DNA of 64,000 bases from Enterococcus sp. DIV2402 (lineage in GTDB: Bacteria; Bacillota; Bacilli; Lactobacillales; Enterococcaceae), in NCBI RefSeq assembly GCF_017426705.2, contig NZ_CP147251.1:1003501-1067500 (forward strand). The letters run 5' to 3'. The position numbers and the translations under genes are program-made. This document shows, piece after piece, positions 43,758 through 53,858 of the stretch. The notes beneath the pieces were generated by a model, which saw only the letters and a list, made by a program, of their open reading frames with translations, was not told where the DNA came from and ran no database searches. Each line of letters begins with the position of its first letter. Positions within the stretch are counted from its first letter, which is position 1.

Positions 43758-45824
43758 TTGTATTTCTCGAATCGGGAAAAACAAATTCTAAAACTATTAG
43801 TTGAATATACCGAGGGGATTACTCCGCAAGAATTATTAGATATATTACAAATCAGCAAGCGAACATTATATCGTGAAATATCTAGTATTGAAAAAAGCTT
43901 GAAACCGATGGAAGTTCAAGTTGTGAAACCACGTGGCAAAGGGTATCGGTTAGTTGGCGAAGTTGAAAAGTTAACGGAAATTAAACAAGTGATACAAGAG
44001 GATGAAAAAGCACCTCTTGATACTATTCATCGTCAGAGTGCCTTAGTATCCAGTTTACTTTTGGCAGATGAAGAACAAACGATTGAAGGTTTGGCAATTG
44101 ATTTTGAAGTGAGTCCCAGTACAATCCATGCAGATTTACAAGTAGTAGAAGAAAGCTTAACTGAATATTCTCTAGCGCTGGAACGTCGGAAAGCAAGAGG
44201 CATTATCATTGTTGGTGGTGAATATGAACGCCGTCAAATCTTGGGAAATACTATTTATAGTGGTGTGAGTGAATATGAATTTTTTCATTATCTTTCCTTA
44301 CTGACACCAACGACAACCGAACAAGTAACATCAAATTTCTTCTTGAATCTAATTACATCGCAGGCTTTTTACATTGCTAAAACAGTTATTTTAGATAAGC
44401 GTAACAAACTATTTTTAGAAGTGACGGATAATCAAGTCCAACAAGTGGTAACTATTTTGGCGTTGTCGATTGATCGAGTAAAATCGAATCACTTATTAAT
44501 CTCACCGATTGATGATAGTCAAATTTCATCTGATATTTATGCGTTGGCTGAACAAATTATGGAAAATGTAGAAGAACATGATTTAGTAATGCCGATAGAA
44601 GAAACTATTTTCTTTGCCCGACAGTTAGAAGGAGTCAACTATAAGAAACCACAAAACATCTTTTTAGAAAGCTTTGACGTAGAGTTGTCTTACCAAATTC
44701 GGGAAGTCATCCGTTTTGTTTCAGAAATGACCCATATTGATTTTCGAGCAGATGACACCTTGTATTACGATCTGTTAACCCATTTATCAGCAGCGTTTAA
44801 ACGGATGGATAACCTTGTCCAGTTAGCAAATAATCCACTGCTAGATAAAGTGATGGTGCAATACGATGATTTGACACGAGCGATTCAATTAGCACTTGCC
44901 AAACAGTTTCCTAAAGAGCATTTTTCAAATGATGAATTAGCATATATTGTGATTCATTTTGCGGCATCTTTGGAGCGTAACCCGACAAAAAAAGCTATTT
45001 CCACCTTAGTCTTATGTTCCAGTGGTATTGGCACAGCGAAGATTTTAGAAAGTCGCTTACGCAAATACATTCCTGAAATCGATCATATTCAAGTGATTAA
45101 AATTTCACAGATGAGTCATGTGAATTACAAAGAATTTGATTTGATTCTATCAACCATTTTCTTACCTGATTTTACATTACCGTATAAATTAATTTCACCA
45201 TTATTATTGGACGATGAAATACAAAAAATCAAACAAGAAATTCACGAAAAACGATTTGAGTCAAAAAGTGCTAAACCAACTATTCTGTCAAAAGAATCTG
45301 AAGGTTCTTTTGATCAGGTATATGAAATTATGAAAGTAGGCAATGATTTACTGACACAATTTGATGTTAAAACTATTCAAACTGATAAAAATCTGGACGC
45401 TACCATTCAACAGATTATCAATGAATTGGAAGGTGTCATTGTAGAAGATGCGCAAAAAGTTAGTGAGCGGGTGTTAAAACGCCACCAAACGGCACCTATT
45501 GGCATTCCGGGCACGAATTTAGCGTTGTTCCATAGTGCGAATTCGAATGTGAAAGGACCTTATTTCAGTATTTTTGATTTAACTTCCCCTATTCCTGTAT
45601 TAGGAATGGATCGAAAACCAATGGCGCTTACACGAGTATTGTTAATGTTGGCTCCCGAACCAATGACTACTGCTGAAGAAAAGTTATTAGGTTTAATTAG
45701 TGCTTCAATCATTGAAAGTGATTTAAACATGGATATCTATCAACATGAAACCAAAGAAATTATTTATGAATTAATTAGTTCTCTCTTTGTAAATGAAATA
45801 AGAGAGGTAGAGGAGGAAAAATAA
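43758..45824 (+). CDS. mtlR: MtlR, PRD-containing PTS-controlled activator of mannitol genes
   Basis: About 688 residues: N-terminal DeoR-like and Mga-like helix-turn-helix domains (about 1-130), two PRD domains (about 180-400), an EIIB-Gat-like domain (TLVLCSSGIGTAKILESRL, about 415) and a C-terminal EIIA-like domain (about 540-688). In bacilli MtlR is tuned by phosphorylation at PRD and EIIB-like sites and activates mtlA. The start is TTG 43758 after AGGAGGTGA; a GTG at 43749 lies inside the ribosome site. It overlaps mtlF by one base (TAATG). Confidence 0.92.
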   Translation: MYFSNREKQILKLLVEYTEGITPQELLDILQISKRTLYREISSIEKSLKPMEVQVVKPRGKGYRLVGEVEKLTEIKQVIQEDEKAPLDTIHRQSALVSSLLLADEEQTIEGLAIDFEVSPSTIHADLQVVEESLTEYSLALERRKARGIIIVGGEYERRQILGNTIYSGVSEYEFFHYLSLLTPTTTEQVTSNFFLNLITSQAFYIAKTVILDKRNKLFLEVTDNQVQQVVTILALSIDRVKSNHLLISPIDDSQISSDIYALAEQIMENVEEHDLVMPIEETIFFARQLEGVNYKKPQNIFLESFDVELSYQIREVIRFVSEMTHIDFRADDTLYYDLLTHLSAAFKRMDNLVQLANNPLLDKVMVQYDDLTRAIQLALAKQFPKEHFSNDELAYIVIHFAASLERNPTKKAISTLVLCSSGIGTAKILESRLRKYIPEIDHIQVIKISQMSHVNYKEFDLILSTIFLPDFTLPYKLISPLLLDDEIQKIKQEIHEKRFESKSAKPTILSKESEGSFDQVYEIMKVGNDLLTQFDVKTIQTDKNLDATIQQIINELEGVIVEDAQKVSERVLKRHQTAPIGIPGTNLALFHSANSNVKGPYFSIFDLTSPIPVLGMDRKPMALTRVLLMLAPEPMTTAEEKLLGLISASIIESDLNMDIYQHETKEIIYELISSLFVNEIREVEEEK

Positions 45825-46264
45825 TGCAATTAGAAAAAGACATGATTTTATTAAACAAGGAATTTGCTACAAAAGAAGAGGCGATTCGTGAAAGTGGTCG
45901 TTTATTAGTGGAAGCTGGTTGTGTTGATGAAGCTTACGTGGATGCGATGATTGACCGAAATAATTTAGTATCTACTTATATGGGAAATTTCATTGCAATT
46001 CCTCACGGTACAGATGAAGCTAAAAAATTCGTGAAAAAAAGCGGCATTTCAATTATTCAAGTTCCTCAAGGGATTGATTTTAGTACTGATTCTGATGAAG
46101 AAAAATTAGCAATGGTTGTATTTGGCATTGCGGGTGTAGATAACGAGCATTTAGATATCTTACAAAAGATTGCGATTTTCTGTTCAGATGTAGATAATGT
46201 GGTGAAATTAGTGAGTGCATCTTCTGTGGAAGAAATTATTAGCTTGCTTGAGGAGGTTGAATAG
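45824..46264 (+). CDS. mtlF: PTS mannitol-specific EIIA
   Basis: Cytoplasmic phosphocarrier, 146 residues, that passes phosphate from HPr to the EIIB domain of MtlA. The phospho-histidine is His61 in [12 protein letters not shown]. It is translationally coupled to mtlR (TAATG) and ends one base before mtlD. Confidence 0.95.
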   Translation: MQLEKDMILLNKEFATKEEAIRESGRLLVEAGCVDEAYVDAMIDRNNLVSTYMGNFIAIPHGTDEAKKFVKKSGISIIQVPQGIDFSTDSDEEKLAMVVFGIAGVDNEHLDILQKIAIFCSDVDNVVKLVSASSVEEIISLLEEVE

Positions 46265-46265
46265 A

Positions 46266-47411
46266 ATGAAAGCTGTTCACTTTGGTGCAGGAAATATCGG
46301 TCGTGGTTTTATCGGAGAAATTTTATTCAATAATGGCTTTTCGATTGATTTTGTTGATATTAATGCCACAATTATTGATGCGTTAAAAGCGCGAAATGCC
46401 TATGAAATTGAGTTAGCAAGTGAAGCAAAAGAACGCATTGCGGTAACGAATGTGAATGGGTTAAATAACCAAACAGAACCTGAAGCAGTAGTCGATGCTA
46501 TCGCAGAAGCGGACATTGTGACAACTGCAATTGGACCAAATATCTTGCCTTTTATTGCTGAATTAATTGCAAAAGGCATCCAAAAACGCCGTGAGGCACA
46601 AAAAACGACACCTGTTGATGTAATTGCTTGTGAAAACATGATTGGTGGTAGTCAGTTCTTGTTCTCAAAAGTAAAAGAATATTTAACCGATGAGGACTTA
46701 GCTTATGTGGAAGAATTTGTGGGCTTCCCCAATGCAGCAGTTGACCGAATTGTGCCGATTCAACATCATGAAGATCCCTTATTTGTATCGGTTGAACCGT
46801 TCAGCGAATGGGTAGTTGACGCGAAACAACGCAAAAACCAAGAGCTTAAGTTAGAAAACGTTTTGTATGTAGAAGATTTAGAACCATATATTGAACGGAA
46901 ATTATTTTCTGTTAATACGGGACATGCAACAACAGCGTATACTGGTAGTTTCTACGGCTATCAAACAATTGGAGAAGCCATTGCCGATGAACGTGTATTG
47001 ATGCAATTAAAGAATGTGTTACAAGAAACAGGAGATTTATTGATTGCTAAATGGGGATTTGACCGTGAGGCACATGAAAAATACGCAGAGAAAATCATTC
47101 ATCGTTTTGAAAATCCGTACATTTCAGATGATATCACACGCGTGGCTCGGACACCTATTCGTAAACTGGGCTTTGATGAACGTTTTATTCGTCCAATTCG
47201 TGAAGCAAAAGAGCGTGATCTTTCTTACCAACATTTATTGGAAGTCGTGGCGATGATTTTAAACTATCGTGATGCCGCAGATCAAGAAAGCGAACAGCTA
47301 GCGCAATTATTGGCAGAAAAACCACTACGCGAAGTGATTCAAAGTGTTACCAAACTAGAAGATGACGCGTTGGTTGAAGAAATCGAAAAAGCTTATCAGA
47401 AAAACAAGTAG
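46266..47411 (+). CDS. mtlD: Mannitol-1-phosphate 5-dehydrogenase
   Basis: Oxidises mannitol 1-phosphate to fructose 6-phosphate with NAD. The 381-residue protein begins with the NAD motif [17 protein letters not shown], has ACENMIGGS and the catalytic-lysine region of the polyol dehydrogenase family ([16 protein letters not shown]). The start is ATG 46266 after GAGGAGG; a longer frame from 46215 overlaps mtlF and is not the gene. Confidence 0.95.
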   Translation: MKAVHFGAGNIGRGFIGEILFNNGFSIDFVDINATIIDALKARNAYEIELASEAKERIAVTNVNGLNNQTEPEAVVDAIAEADIVTTAIGPNILPFIAELIAKGIQKRREAQKTTPVDVIACENMIGGSQFLFSKVKEYLTDEDLAYVEEFVGFPNAAVDRIVPIQHHEDPLFVSVEPFSEWVVDAKQRKNQELKLENVLYVEDLEPYIERKLFSVNTGHATTAYTGSFYGYQTIGEAIADERVLMQLKNVLQETGDLLIAKWGFDREAHEKYAEKIIHRFENPYISDDITRVARTPIRKLGFDERFIRPIREAKERDLSYQHLLEVVAMILNYRDAADQESEQLAQLLAEKPLREVIQSVTKLEDDALVEEIEKAYQKNK

Positions 47412-47428
47412 ATTTTTCATGAGGATTC

Positions 47429-47470
47429 TTGCTTTTACAATAAAAGAATGTTAAAATTGGCATATACCAA
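47429..47470 (+). promoter_or_regulatory. nagB promoter with NagR-like operator
   Basis: -35 TTGCTT (47429-47434), 17-base spacer, -10 TAAAAT (47452-47457). TTGG-CATATA-CCAA (47457-47470) covers the start site and resembles GntR-type NagR/DasR boxes (TTGGTATAGACCAA-like). Confidence 0.55.
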
Positions 47471-47497
47471 AATACAAATTGTAAGGGAGAGTTTTTC

Positions 47498-48199
47498 ATG
47501 AAGGTTATTCGTGTAAAAAATGCGGACGAAGGCGGAAAAAAAGCGTTTGAAATTATTAAAGAAGGTATTGAAAATGGCGCGGAAGTTTTCGGATTAGCGA
47601 CAGGTAGCACACCAGAAACAATGTACAGCTATATGATTGCAAGTGATTTAGATTTTTCAGATAAAGTATCTATTAACTTAGACGAGTATGTTGGCTTAAG
47701 TGGTGATGACGAACAAAGTTACCGCTATTTTATGAATAAACACCTATTTAATGAAAAACCATTTAAAGAAACGTTTGTACCAAACGGCAAAGCAGAAGAT
47801 TTAGAAGCTGAGTGCAAACATTACGATGAAATCATTGCAACACATCCAATTGATATTCAAGTATTAGGAATTGGTCAAAATGGCCATATCGGTTTTAATG
47901 AACCTGGCACTCCATTTGATGCAACTACTCAAGTTGTGGAATTAACAGAATCAACCATCAATGCGAATAAACGTTACTTTGATAAAGTTGAAGATGTTCC
48001 AACACACGCATTATCAATGGGGATTGGTTCAATTCTAAAAAGTAAAAAAATCATCTTAATGGCATTCGGCGAAGCAAAAGCAGAAGCAGTAAAAGGCATG
48101 ATTGATGGGGAAGTAACAACGGATCTTCCTGCAAGTGTTTTACAAAAGCATGATGATGTTATTGTGATTGTTGACGAAGCTGCAGCAAGCAAATTATAA
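47498..48199 (+). CDS. nagB: Glucosamine-6-phosphate deaminase
   Basis: Turns glucosamine 6-phosphate into fructose 6-phosphate and ammonia. The 233-residue protein is the short Gram-positive form, with [14 protein letters not shown], the base Asp in NLDEYVGL, and the ring-opening His in [12 protein letters not shown]. It is monocistronic, without nagA, between its own promoter and terminator. Confidence 0.95.
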   Translation: MKVIRVKNADEGGKKAFEIIKEGIENGAEVFGLATGSTPETMYSYMIASDLDFSDKVSINLDEYVGLSGDDEQSYRYFMNKHLFNEKPFKETFVPNGKAEDLEAECKHYDEIIATHPIDIQVLGIGQNGHIGFNEPGTPFDATTQVVELTESTINANKRYFDKVEDVPTHALSMGIGSILKSKKIILMAFGEAKAEAVKGMIDGEVTTDLPASVLQKHDDVIVIVDEAAASKL

Positions 48200-48208
48200 A
48201 ATATACTC

Positions 48209-48246
48209 AAAAATCCTTAGACGATAACTTGTCTAAGGATTTTTTT
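48209..48246 (+). terminator. Terminator after nagB
   Basis: AAAAATCCTTAGAC/GTCTAAGGATTTTT hairpin with T tract. Confidence 0.9.
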
Positions 48247-48459
48247 CTGTTATTTTGTAGAGTTCTTTGTTTATTTTATCTGTTATTATCTGTTACAATA
48301 TAAGTGTTACACTGTATTAACTTTTATAGTGAAAAAACAGTGAAAGTAAATAAAAGATAAACATACAGAAGTGATATAGCGAAGAAGGTATTAATCAAAG
48401 TAATTGAATTATTTTAATCTGATAATAGACTAAAATAACAAAAAATTGAGGTGTAAAAA

Positions 48460-49791
48460 ATGGCAACAAAACATGATTTGATTTTAGCGCATATTGAGAG
48501 TTTACCTGTTGGCGAAAGGATTTCTGTTCGCGGAATTGCCAAAGAATTAGAAGTCAGCGAAGGAACTGCGTATCGTGCAATCAAAGATGCCGAAAATATT
48601 GGGTTGGTTTCAACCATTCAACGTGTTGGAACAATTCGGATTGAACGAAAATTAAAAAAACATATTGAAAAGTTAACCTTCAGTGAAGTGGTTCGAATTA
48701 TTGAAGGAGATGTCTTGGGTGGTTCAGCAGGTTTAGACAAAGATTTAAACCGATTTGTCATCGGAGCAATGAAAGAAAATGCTATGGAACGTTATATAAC
48801 GCCCGGTTCGTTAATGATTGTCGGAAACCGTGAAAATGTACAAGAACTCGCGCTTAAACAAGGAGCAGCTGTCTTAATCACTGGTGGGTTTGATACAACA
48901 GCTGAAATTCAGCAATTGGCAGATGAACTTGAGCTACCAATTTTACGAACAACCTATGATACTTTTACAGTCGCGACAATGATTAATCGTGCATTAAGTG
49001 ACCAATTAATCAAAAAAGATATTTTATTAGTCAGCGATATTTATATGCCATTAGACAAGACCAAATATTTAACGATTACAGACACCGTAAAAGACTACAA
49101 GCGATTATCTGAAGAAACCCATCATTCTCGCTATCCTGTGGTCAATCGTAACATGCGTGTAGTTGGAATTGTGACGGCAAAAGATGTTTTTGAAAAATCA
49201 AGCAGTCAACTAATTGAACGGGTGATGACCAGAGATCCACGCATGGTGAAAAAAGAAATGAGTGTAGCATCGGTCAGCCATCAGATGATTTGGGATGGCT
49301 TGGAAGTGATGCCTGTTGTAGCAGATGATTTATCTTTAATAGGGATTGTGACGCGTCAAGATGTCATGAAAGCTATGCAATTAGTTCAACGTCAACCCCA
49401 AGTTTCTGATACAATTTCTGATCAAATTACCGATCAAGTACGTATTATTGAACAAGATTTTGAAGGGCATAAATTAGACCAACCACATTTTAGTTTTACT
49501 GTTTCGCCACAAATGGTTGATGAACTAGGAACCATTTCATTTGGTGCGTTGAATGAAGTGATTGCGAATGCCACAAAACGTACGATGATTGCTAATCAAC
49601 GACGCAATACTTGGATTGAGCAAGTGAATTTACATTATTTCCGTTTAATTCAGTTAGAAAGTGAAATTATTTTACAACCCAAAATTCTCGAATTAGGTCG
49701 ACGTTCAGCGAAACTAGATATTGAAATCTTTATTGAGAATTCATTAGTTGGTAAAGCGATTGTAGTTTGCCAAGTAATGGAGCGTCCATAG
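48460..49791 (+). CDS. ytoI: YtoI-like regulator: HTH, DRTGG, CBS pair, hotdog domain
   Basis: A 443-residue multidomain protein: winged HTH (about 15-62, ISVRGIAKELEVSEGTAYRAIKDAE), DRTGG domain (about 75-180, GAAVLITGGFDTT), two CBS repeats (about 190-310) and a C-terminal hotdog/thioesterase-like domain (about 330-443). It matches B. subtilis YtoI in order and size. CBS pairs commonly bind adenine nucleotides and the hotdog domain might bind a CoA ester, so it may sense energy or acyl-CoA status (inference). The target genes are unknown. It is followed closely by nrnA, the same neighbour (ytqI) as in B. subtilis. Confidence 0.85.
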   Translation: MATKHDLILAHIESLPVGERISVRGIAKELEVSEGTAYRAIKDAENIGLVSTIQRVGTIRIERKLKKHIEKLTFSEVVRIIEGDVLGGSAGLDKDLNRFVIGAMKENAMERYITPGSLMIVGNRENVQELALKQGAAVLITGGFDTTAEIQQLADELELPILRTTYDTFTVATMINRALSDQLIKKDILLVSDIYMPLDKTKYLTITDTVKDYKRLSEETHHSRYPVVNRNMRVVGIVTAKDVFEKSSSQLIERVMTRDPRMVKKEMSVASVSHQMIWDGLEVMPVVADDLSLIGIVTRQDVMKAMQLVQRQPQVSDTISDQITDQVRIIEQDFEGHKLDQPHFSFTVSPQMVDELGTISFGALNEVIANATKRTMIANQRRNTWIEQVNLHYFRLIQLESEIILQPKILELGRRSAKLDIEIFIENSLVGKAIVVCQVMERP

Positions 49792-49805
49792 AAAGGAGAG
49801 TTTCA

Positions 49806-50780
49806 ATGAGCATACAAAATGAAATTTTAAATGAAATCAAACAATATGACACAATTATTATTCATCGTCATCAACGTCCTGACCCAGATGCGTTAGGTTC
49901 ACAAGTTGGTTTAGCTGAAATTTTACGTCAAAGTTTTCCTGAAAAAGCCATTTATCAAGTAGGTGGACCGGTAGAAGGCTTAGAATATTTAGCTACCATG
50001 GAAGAAATTCCAGAAGAGACTTATCAAGGCGCTTTAGTCATTGTGACAGATACAGCGAATGCACCAAGAATTAGTGATTCGCGTTACGATTTAGGCGATA
50101 AGTTAATTAAAATTGATCATCATCCAAATGATGAACCATACGGCGATTTAGTTTGGGTCAATACCCATGCAAGTAGTTGTAGTGAAATGATTGCTGATTT
50201 TTGGCAGTTATTCCCTGATGAATTAGTGATGAATGAAGCAGCAGCACGTCTATTGTACGGCGGTATTGTAGGGGATACGGGAAGATTTTTGTATCCAGCG
50301 ACGTCTGCACACACATTAGCAATTGCTTCAAAATTAGTTGAATATGGATTTGATGCAACGAAATTAAATCGCCAATTAGAACAAGTTTCACGAGATGTCG
50401 CTAGACTTTCAGGGTATGTGTATCAAAATCTGGAAATCGATGAACATGGCGCTGGGCGTATTATTTTTACCAAAGAATTGATGGAAGAATTTTCAGTCAC
50501 CGACGCTCAAACAGCTGGTGTAGTACCGTTGCCAGGCGTGATTGAGGATGTTCTAGCCTGGGGGATTTTTGTCGAACAACCACAAGGCTATTACCGTGTG
50601 CGATTACGTTCAAAAGGCCCAGTAATTAATGAATTAGCGAAACAACATCATGGTGGTGGGCATCCCTTAGCTAGTGGAGCAAATGCCTATAGTTTAGAAG
50701 AAGCGCAAGAAATCTATGAAGAAATTCAGCGTTTATGTCATGAATTTGTTGAAAATGAGGCAAAAGATACCGAAAAGTAG
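49806..50780 (+). CDS. nrnA: NrnA: nanoRNase and 3',5'-bisphosphate nucleotidase (DHH/DHHA1)
   Basis: Degrades 2-5-base RNA oligomers and pAp; functional substitute for Orn and CysQ. DHH motifs: HRHQRPDPDALGSQ, IVTDTANAPR, IDHHPND; the DHHA1 domain ends with GGGHPLASGA. The length of 324 residues is typical. The start is ATG 49806 after GAAAGGAGAG; a longer frame from 49767 overlaps ytoI. Confidence 0.92.
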   Translation: MSIQNEILNEIKQYDTIIIHRHQRPDPDALGSQVGLAEILRQSFPEKAIYQVGGPVEGLEYLATMEEIPEETYQGALVIVTDTANAPRISDSRYDLGDKLIKIDHHPNDEPYGDLVWVNTHASSCSEMIADFWQLFPDELVMNEAAARLLYGGIVGDTGRFLYPATSAHTLAIASKLVEYGFDATKLNRQLEQVSRDVARLSGYVYQNLEIDEHGAGRIIFTKELMEEFSVTDAQTAGVVPLPGVIEDVLAWGIFVEQPQGYYRVRLRSKGPVINELAKQHHGGGHPLASGANAYSLEEAQEIYEEIQRLCHEFVENEAKDTEK

Positions 50781-50791
50781 CAGAGTATCTC

Positions 50792-50820
50792 TTGACAAAA
50801 TACAAATAGGTCTATACAAT
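50792..50820 (+). promoter_or_regulatory. Strong promoter of glcT-ptsG
   Basis: Perfect -35 TTGACA (50792-50797), 17-base spacer, -10 TACAAT (50815-50820). Confidence 0.85.
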
Positions 50821-50845
50821 TGGAAATTGTTAACATACTTGTTTT

Positions 50846-50929
50846 CATGTGACTAGGATAGACTAGGCATGGAAAATTCCACAAAGGGTGTTTTTTACAC
50901 TTTTTAGGGGATTTTTCCATGCTTTTTTT
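50846..50929 (+). promoter_or_regulatory. GlcT-type RAT element overlapping a terminator
   Basis: RAT-like hairpin CATGTGACTAGGATAGACTAGGCATG (outer CATG/CATG, inner CTA/TAG with bulges; 50846-50871), similar to the ptsG RAT of B. subtilis. Its right arm overlaps the terminator left arm GCATGGAAAA (50868-), which pairs with TTTTTCCATGC (to 50922) before seven T. The two folds exclude each other. Confidence 0.75.
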
Positions 50930-50996
50930 GTTTGTTGGCCGCAAACATTTCTAGTAAAATGAAACACACTATTCTGCAGAAGAGGAATTATTCGCA

Positions 50997-51842
50997 ATGA
51001 AAATCAAAAAAATCTTAAATCAAAATGCTGTATTAGTTGAAGATGATGGCGAAGAGAAAGTAGCAATTGGCAAAGGAATTGGGTTTGAGAAAAAAAGAAA
51101 TGACTTATTGTTTTCACGTGAGATTGAACGAATTTTCGTCATGGAACCAGAAGGACAAATGAAGTTGCAAAGTTTATTAAATCAAATTGACGAACAATTT
51201 TTATTTGCCGCGGAACATATTATTGATTATGCGGAAACCGTCTTAATGGAAAAATTAAATGAGCATATAGTTATTGCACTGACGGATCACATCGCATTTT
51301 CTGCATCGAACATTCGCAATGGAATTATCATTCGTAATAAATTACTTCGAGAAATCGAAGTGTTATACAGTGATGAATTTAGTATCGCACAATGGGCAGT
51401 GGATTATTTAAACAAAGAGTTAGGTGTTCCTTACACATATGATGAAGCGGGGTATATCGCCATTCACTTGCATAGCGCTAGAAGTGGACATAACAGTAAT
51501 CATCAAAGTATTCGGGAAGTCACTATTATTTCAGATATTATTCGCTTAATAGAAAAAGAACTGTCCGTCGATATTCACGGAGAACAAATGGCATTAAATT
51601 ATTCTCGTTTAGCCAATCACTTGCGTTTGCTTTTACAACGTTATCACAATCAACAATACGCAGTGTTAGATGATGAGATTGTCGAGATGGTGAAACGGAA
51701 ATATCCGGAAAGCTATGAAGTTGCGAAAAAAATACGAGTATTGCTAATTAAAAATTATCAAGTATCAACAACAAGTGAAGAATTAGGCTACCTGGCGATT
51801 CATATTGAACGCTTGCGTATCGCCAAACAAATGGAGGAATAA
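50997..51842 (+). CDS. glcT: GlcT-type transcriptional antiterminator
   Basis: BglG/SacY-family RNA-binding antiterminator of 281 residues: N-terminal CAT domain (about 1-55, NAVLVEDDGEEKVAIGKGIGF) and two PRD domains with conserved His (EHIIDYAE, HLHSAR, NHLRLLLQR, HIERLR). In B. subtilis GlcT, unphosphorylated in the presence of glucose, opens the ptsG leader terminator. Here the RAT switch is upstream of glcT itself, so the protein controls its own operon. It is three bases from ptsG. Confidence 0.9.
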   Translation: MKIKKILNQNAVLVEDDGEEKVAIGKGIGFEKKRNDLLFSREIERIFVMEPEGQMKLQSLLNQIDEQFLFAAEHIIDYAETVLMEKLNEHIVIALTDHIAFSASNIRNGIIIRNKLLREIEVLYSDEFSIAQWAVDYLNKELGVPYTYDEAGYIAIHLHSARSGHNSNHQSIREVTIISDIIRLIEKELSVDIHGEQMALNYSRLANHLRLLLQRYHNQQYAVLDDEIVEMVKRKYPESYEVAKKIRVLLIKNYQVSTTSEELGYLAIHIERLRIAKQMEE

Positions 51843-51844
51843 AG

Positions 51845-53821
51845 ATGAAAGCATATATGCAACGAATGGGTCGTTCGTTAATGTTACCAGTAGCTGTATT
51901 ACCAGCTGCCGCAATTTTAATGGGGATTGCTAACTGGGTAGGAAATGGTGATCCAAATATCAATGTATTTACAATTTTTATGTTTAATGCAGGGGATGCG
52001 ATTTTAAGTCATTTGGCAGTGTTATTTGCAGTCGGTTTAGCATTAGGGATGTCAAAAGATAAAGATGGTGCCGCAGCTTTGGCTGGTTTAGTTGCGTACC
52101 TTGTGCCAGAAAAATTATTGTCACCGGCTTCTATTCAGACAATTCAAGGATTGGATGATGTAAGTGCAGTAGCCGCAGCATTTACTAAAACACAAAATAA
52201 CGTATTAATCGGGATTATTGCTGGTTTGGTTGCTGCTGCAATGTACAATCGCTTTAGTAATGTAAAATTACCGATGGCGTTGTCTTTCTTTAGTGGGAAA
52301 CGTTTAGTTCCAATTATGTCAGCTGTTTCAATGGTAGTTGCTTCTGCTGTTTTATATTTTGCTTGGCCAGTAATTTATGATGTATTAGTAACATTTGGTA
52401 CAGGAATTTCTAGCTTAGGTTTTGTAGGAGCTGGATTGTATGGATTCTTTAACCGTTTATTAATTCCAACTGGATTACATCACGCGTTAAACTCTGTATT
52501 TTGGTTTGATGTAGCAGGCATTAATGATATTGGGAATTTCTTAGGTGGACAAAAAGCCATTGATTCAGGTTTAGCTATCGTTGGTAAAACAGGCATGTAT
52601 CAAGCTGGTTTCTTCCCAGTTATGATGTTTGGCTTACCAGCAGGGGCATTTGCGATGTATCGTGCTGCACGTCCGGAGAAGAAAAAAGTAACCGCGTCAT
52701 TAATGATGGCTGCAGGGTTTGCATCATTCTTTACAGGGGTGACTGAACCACTAGAATTTTCATTTATGTTTGTTGCATGGCCATTGTATGTTTTACATGC
52801 TGTATTTACAGGCTTATCTTTAGCAATCAGTGCGTTCTTCCAATGGACAGCTGGTTTTGCATTTAGTGCTGGTTTTGTAGATTTCTTCTTAGCATTGAAA
52901 AATCCCGTTGCCAATCAACCATTAATGTTGGTTGTACAAGGTCTTGTTTTTGCCGCAATTTACTACTTTGGTTTTACTTTTGCTATTAAAAAATTCAATT
53001 TAATGACACCAGGTCGTGAAGAAGGCGAAAGTGAAGTAACTGAAGATGTCGCATCATCAACTGGTGGTAAACATGCAGTAATGGCGGAACGTATTTATGA
53101 AGGTTTAGGTGGTAGTCAAAACGTAACAACAATTGATAATTGTACAACTCGTTTACGTTTGCAAGTGAAAGATACTGACATCGTAGATCAAACGAAGATA
53201 AAAGCAACAGGCGTTCCAGGAATCAAAGTGATTGATAAAAATAATATTCAAGTGATTGTTGGTACTGAAGTGCAATTTGTAGCAGATGAAATGTCCCGTA
53301 TGCATACAGGTGCACCAAAAGCAGCAGCCGTTGAAACAGGAAAAGAAACGGTCATCGAAGTACCAAAAATCCAAGATGTTTATGCAGTTGCCAATGGACA
53401 AGTAGTCTCAATTACTGAAGTATCTGATGAAGTATTTTCTCAAAAAATGATGGGTGATGGGTTTGCAGTCGTACCAACTACAGGAGAAATTTTTGCGCCA
53501 GTTGCTGGAACGATTTTAAATATCTTCCCAACAAAACATGCGATGGGGATTCAAACAGCTTCAGGTGTAGAAGTATTACTACACATGGGCATCGACACAG
53601 TTAGCTTAAAAGGTGAACCATTTGAATTGTATGTTGCAGAAGGGCAGAATGTCGCACGTGGTCAATTGATTGCAAAAGTTGACCTAGACATGATTAAAGA
53701 CGCTGGTCGTCATACAGACATGATTGTGGTCTTTACGAATCCAGATAACATTGCTTCTTTAGCAATTGAAACAGGAAATAATGAAGCGAATGCTGTTATC
53801 GGTTCTATTGAAAGTAACTAA
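51845..53821 (+). CDS. ptsG: PTS glucose transporter EIICBA
   Basis: A 658-residue three-domain permease. EIIC (about 1-390, about ten membrane segments, motif GVTEPLEFSFMF), EIIB with phosphocysteine Cys433 in TTIDNCTTRLRL, and EIIA with phosphohistidine His580 in VEVLLHMGIDTV. Domain order and the GlcT partner indicate glucose. N-acetylglucosamine-type relatives share this layout, so specificity is inferred mainly from glcT and the RAT. Confidence 0.9.
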   Translation: MKAYMQRMGRSLMLPVAVLPAAAILMGIANWVGNGDPNINVFTIFMFNAGDAILSHLAVLFAVGLALGMSKDKDGAAALAGLVAYLVPEKLLSPASIQTIQGLDDVSAVAAAFTKTQNNVLIGIIAGLVAAAMYNRFSNVKLPMALSFFSGKRLVPIMSAVSMVVASAVLYFAWPVIYDVLVTFGTGISSLGFVGAGLYGFFNRLLIPTGLHHALNSVFWFDVAGINDIGNFLGGQKAIDSGLAIVGKTGMYQAGFFPVMMFGLPAGAFAMYRAARPEKKKVTASLMMAAGFASFFTGVTEPLEFSFMFVAWPLYVLHAVFTGLSLAISAFFQWTAGFAFSAGFVDFFLALKNPVANQPLMLVVQGLVFAAIYYFGFTFAIKKFNLMTPGREEGESEVTEDVASSTGGKHAVMAERIYEGLGGSQNVTTIDNCTTRLRLQVKDTDIVDQTKIKATGVPGIKVIDKNNIQVIVGTEVQFVADEMSRMHTGAPKAAAVETGKETVIEVPKIQDVYAVANGQVVSITEVSDEVFSQKMMGDGFAVVPTTGEIFAPVAGTILNIFPTKHAMGIQTASGVEVLLHMGIDTVSLKGEPFELYVAEGQNVARGQLIAKVDLDMIKDAGRHTDMIVVFTNPDNIASLAIETGNNEANAVIGSIESN

Positions 53822-53825
53822 TTTT

Positions 53826-53858
53826 AAACCATCGAGTATTATGCTCGATGGTTTTTTT
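53826..53858 (+). terminator. ptsG terminator
   Basis: AAACCATCGAG/CTCGATGGTTT stem and seven T. The group II intron remnant starts at the next base. Confidence 0.92.
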
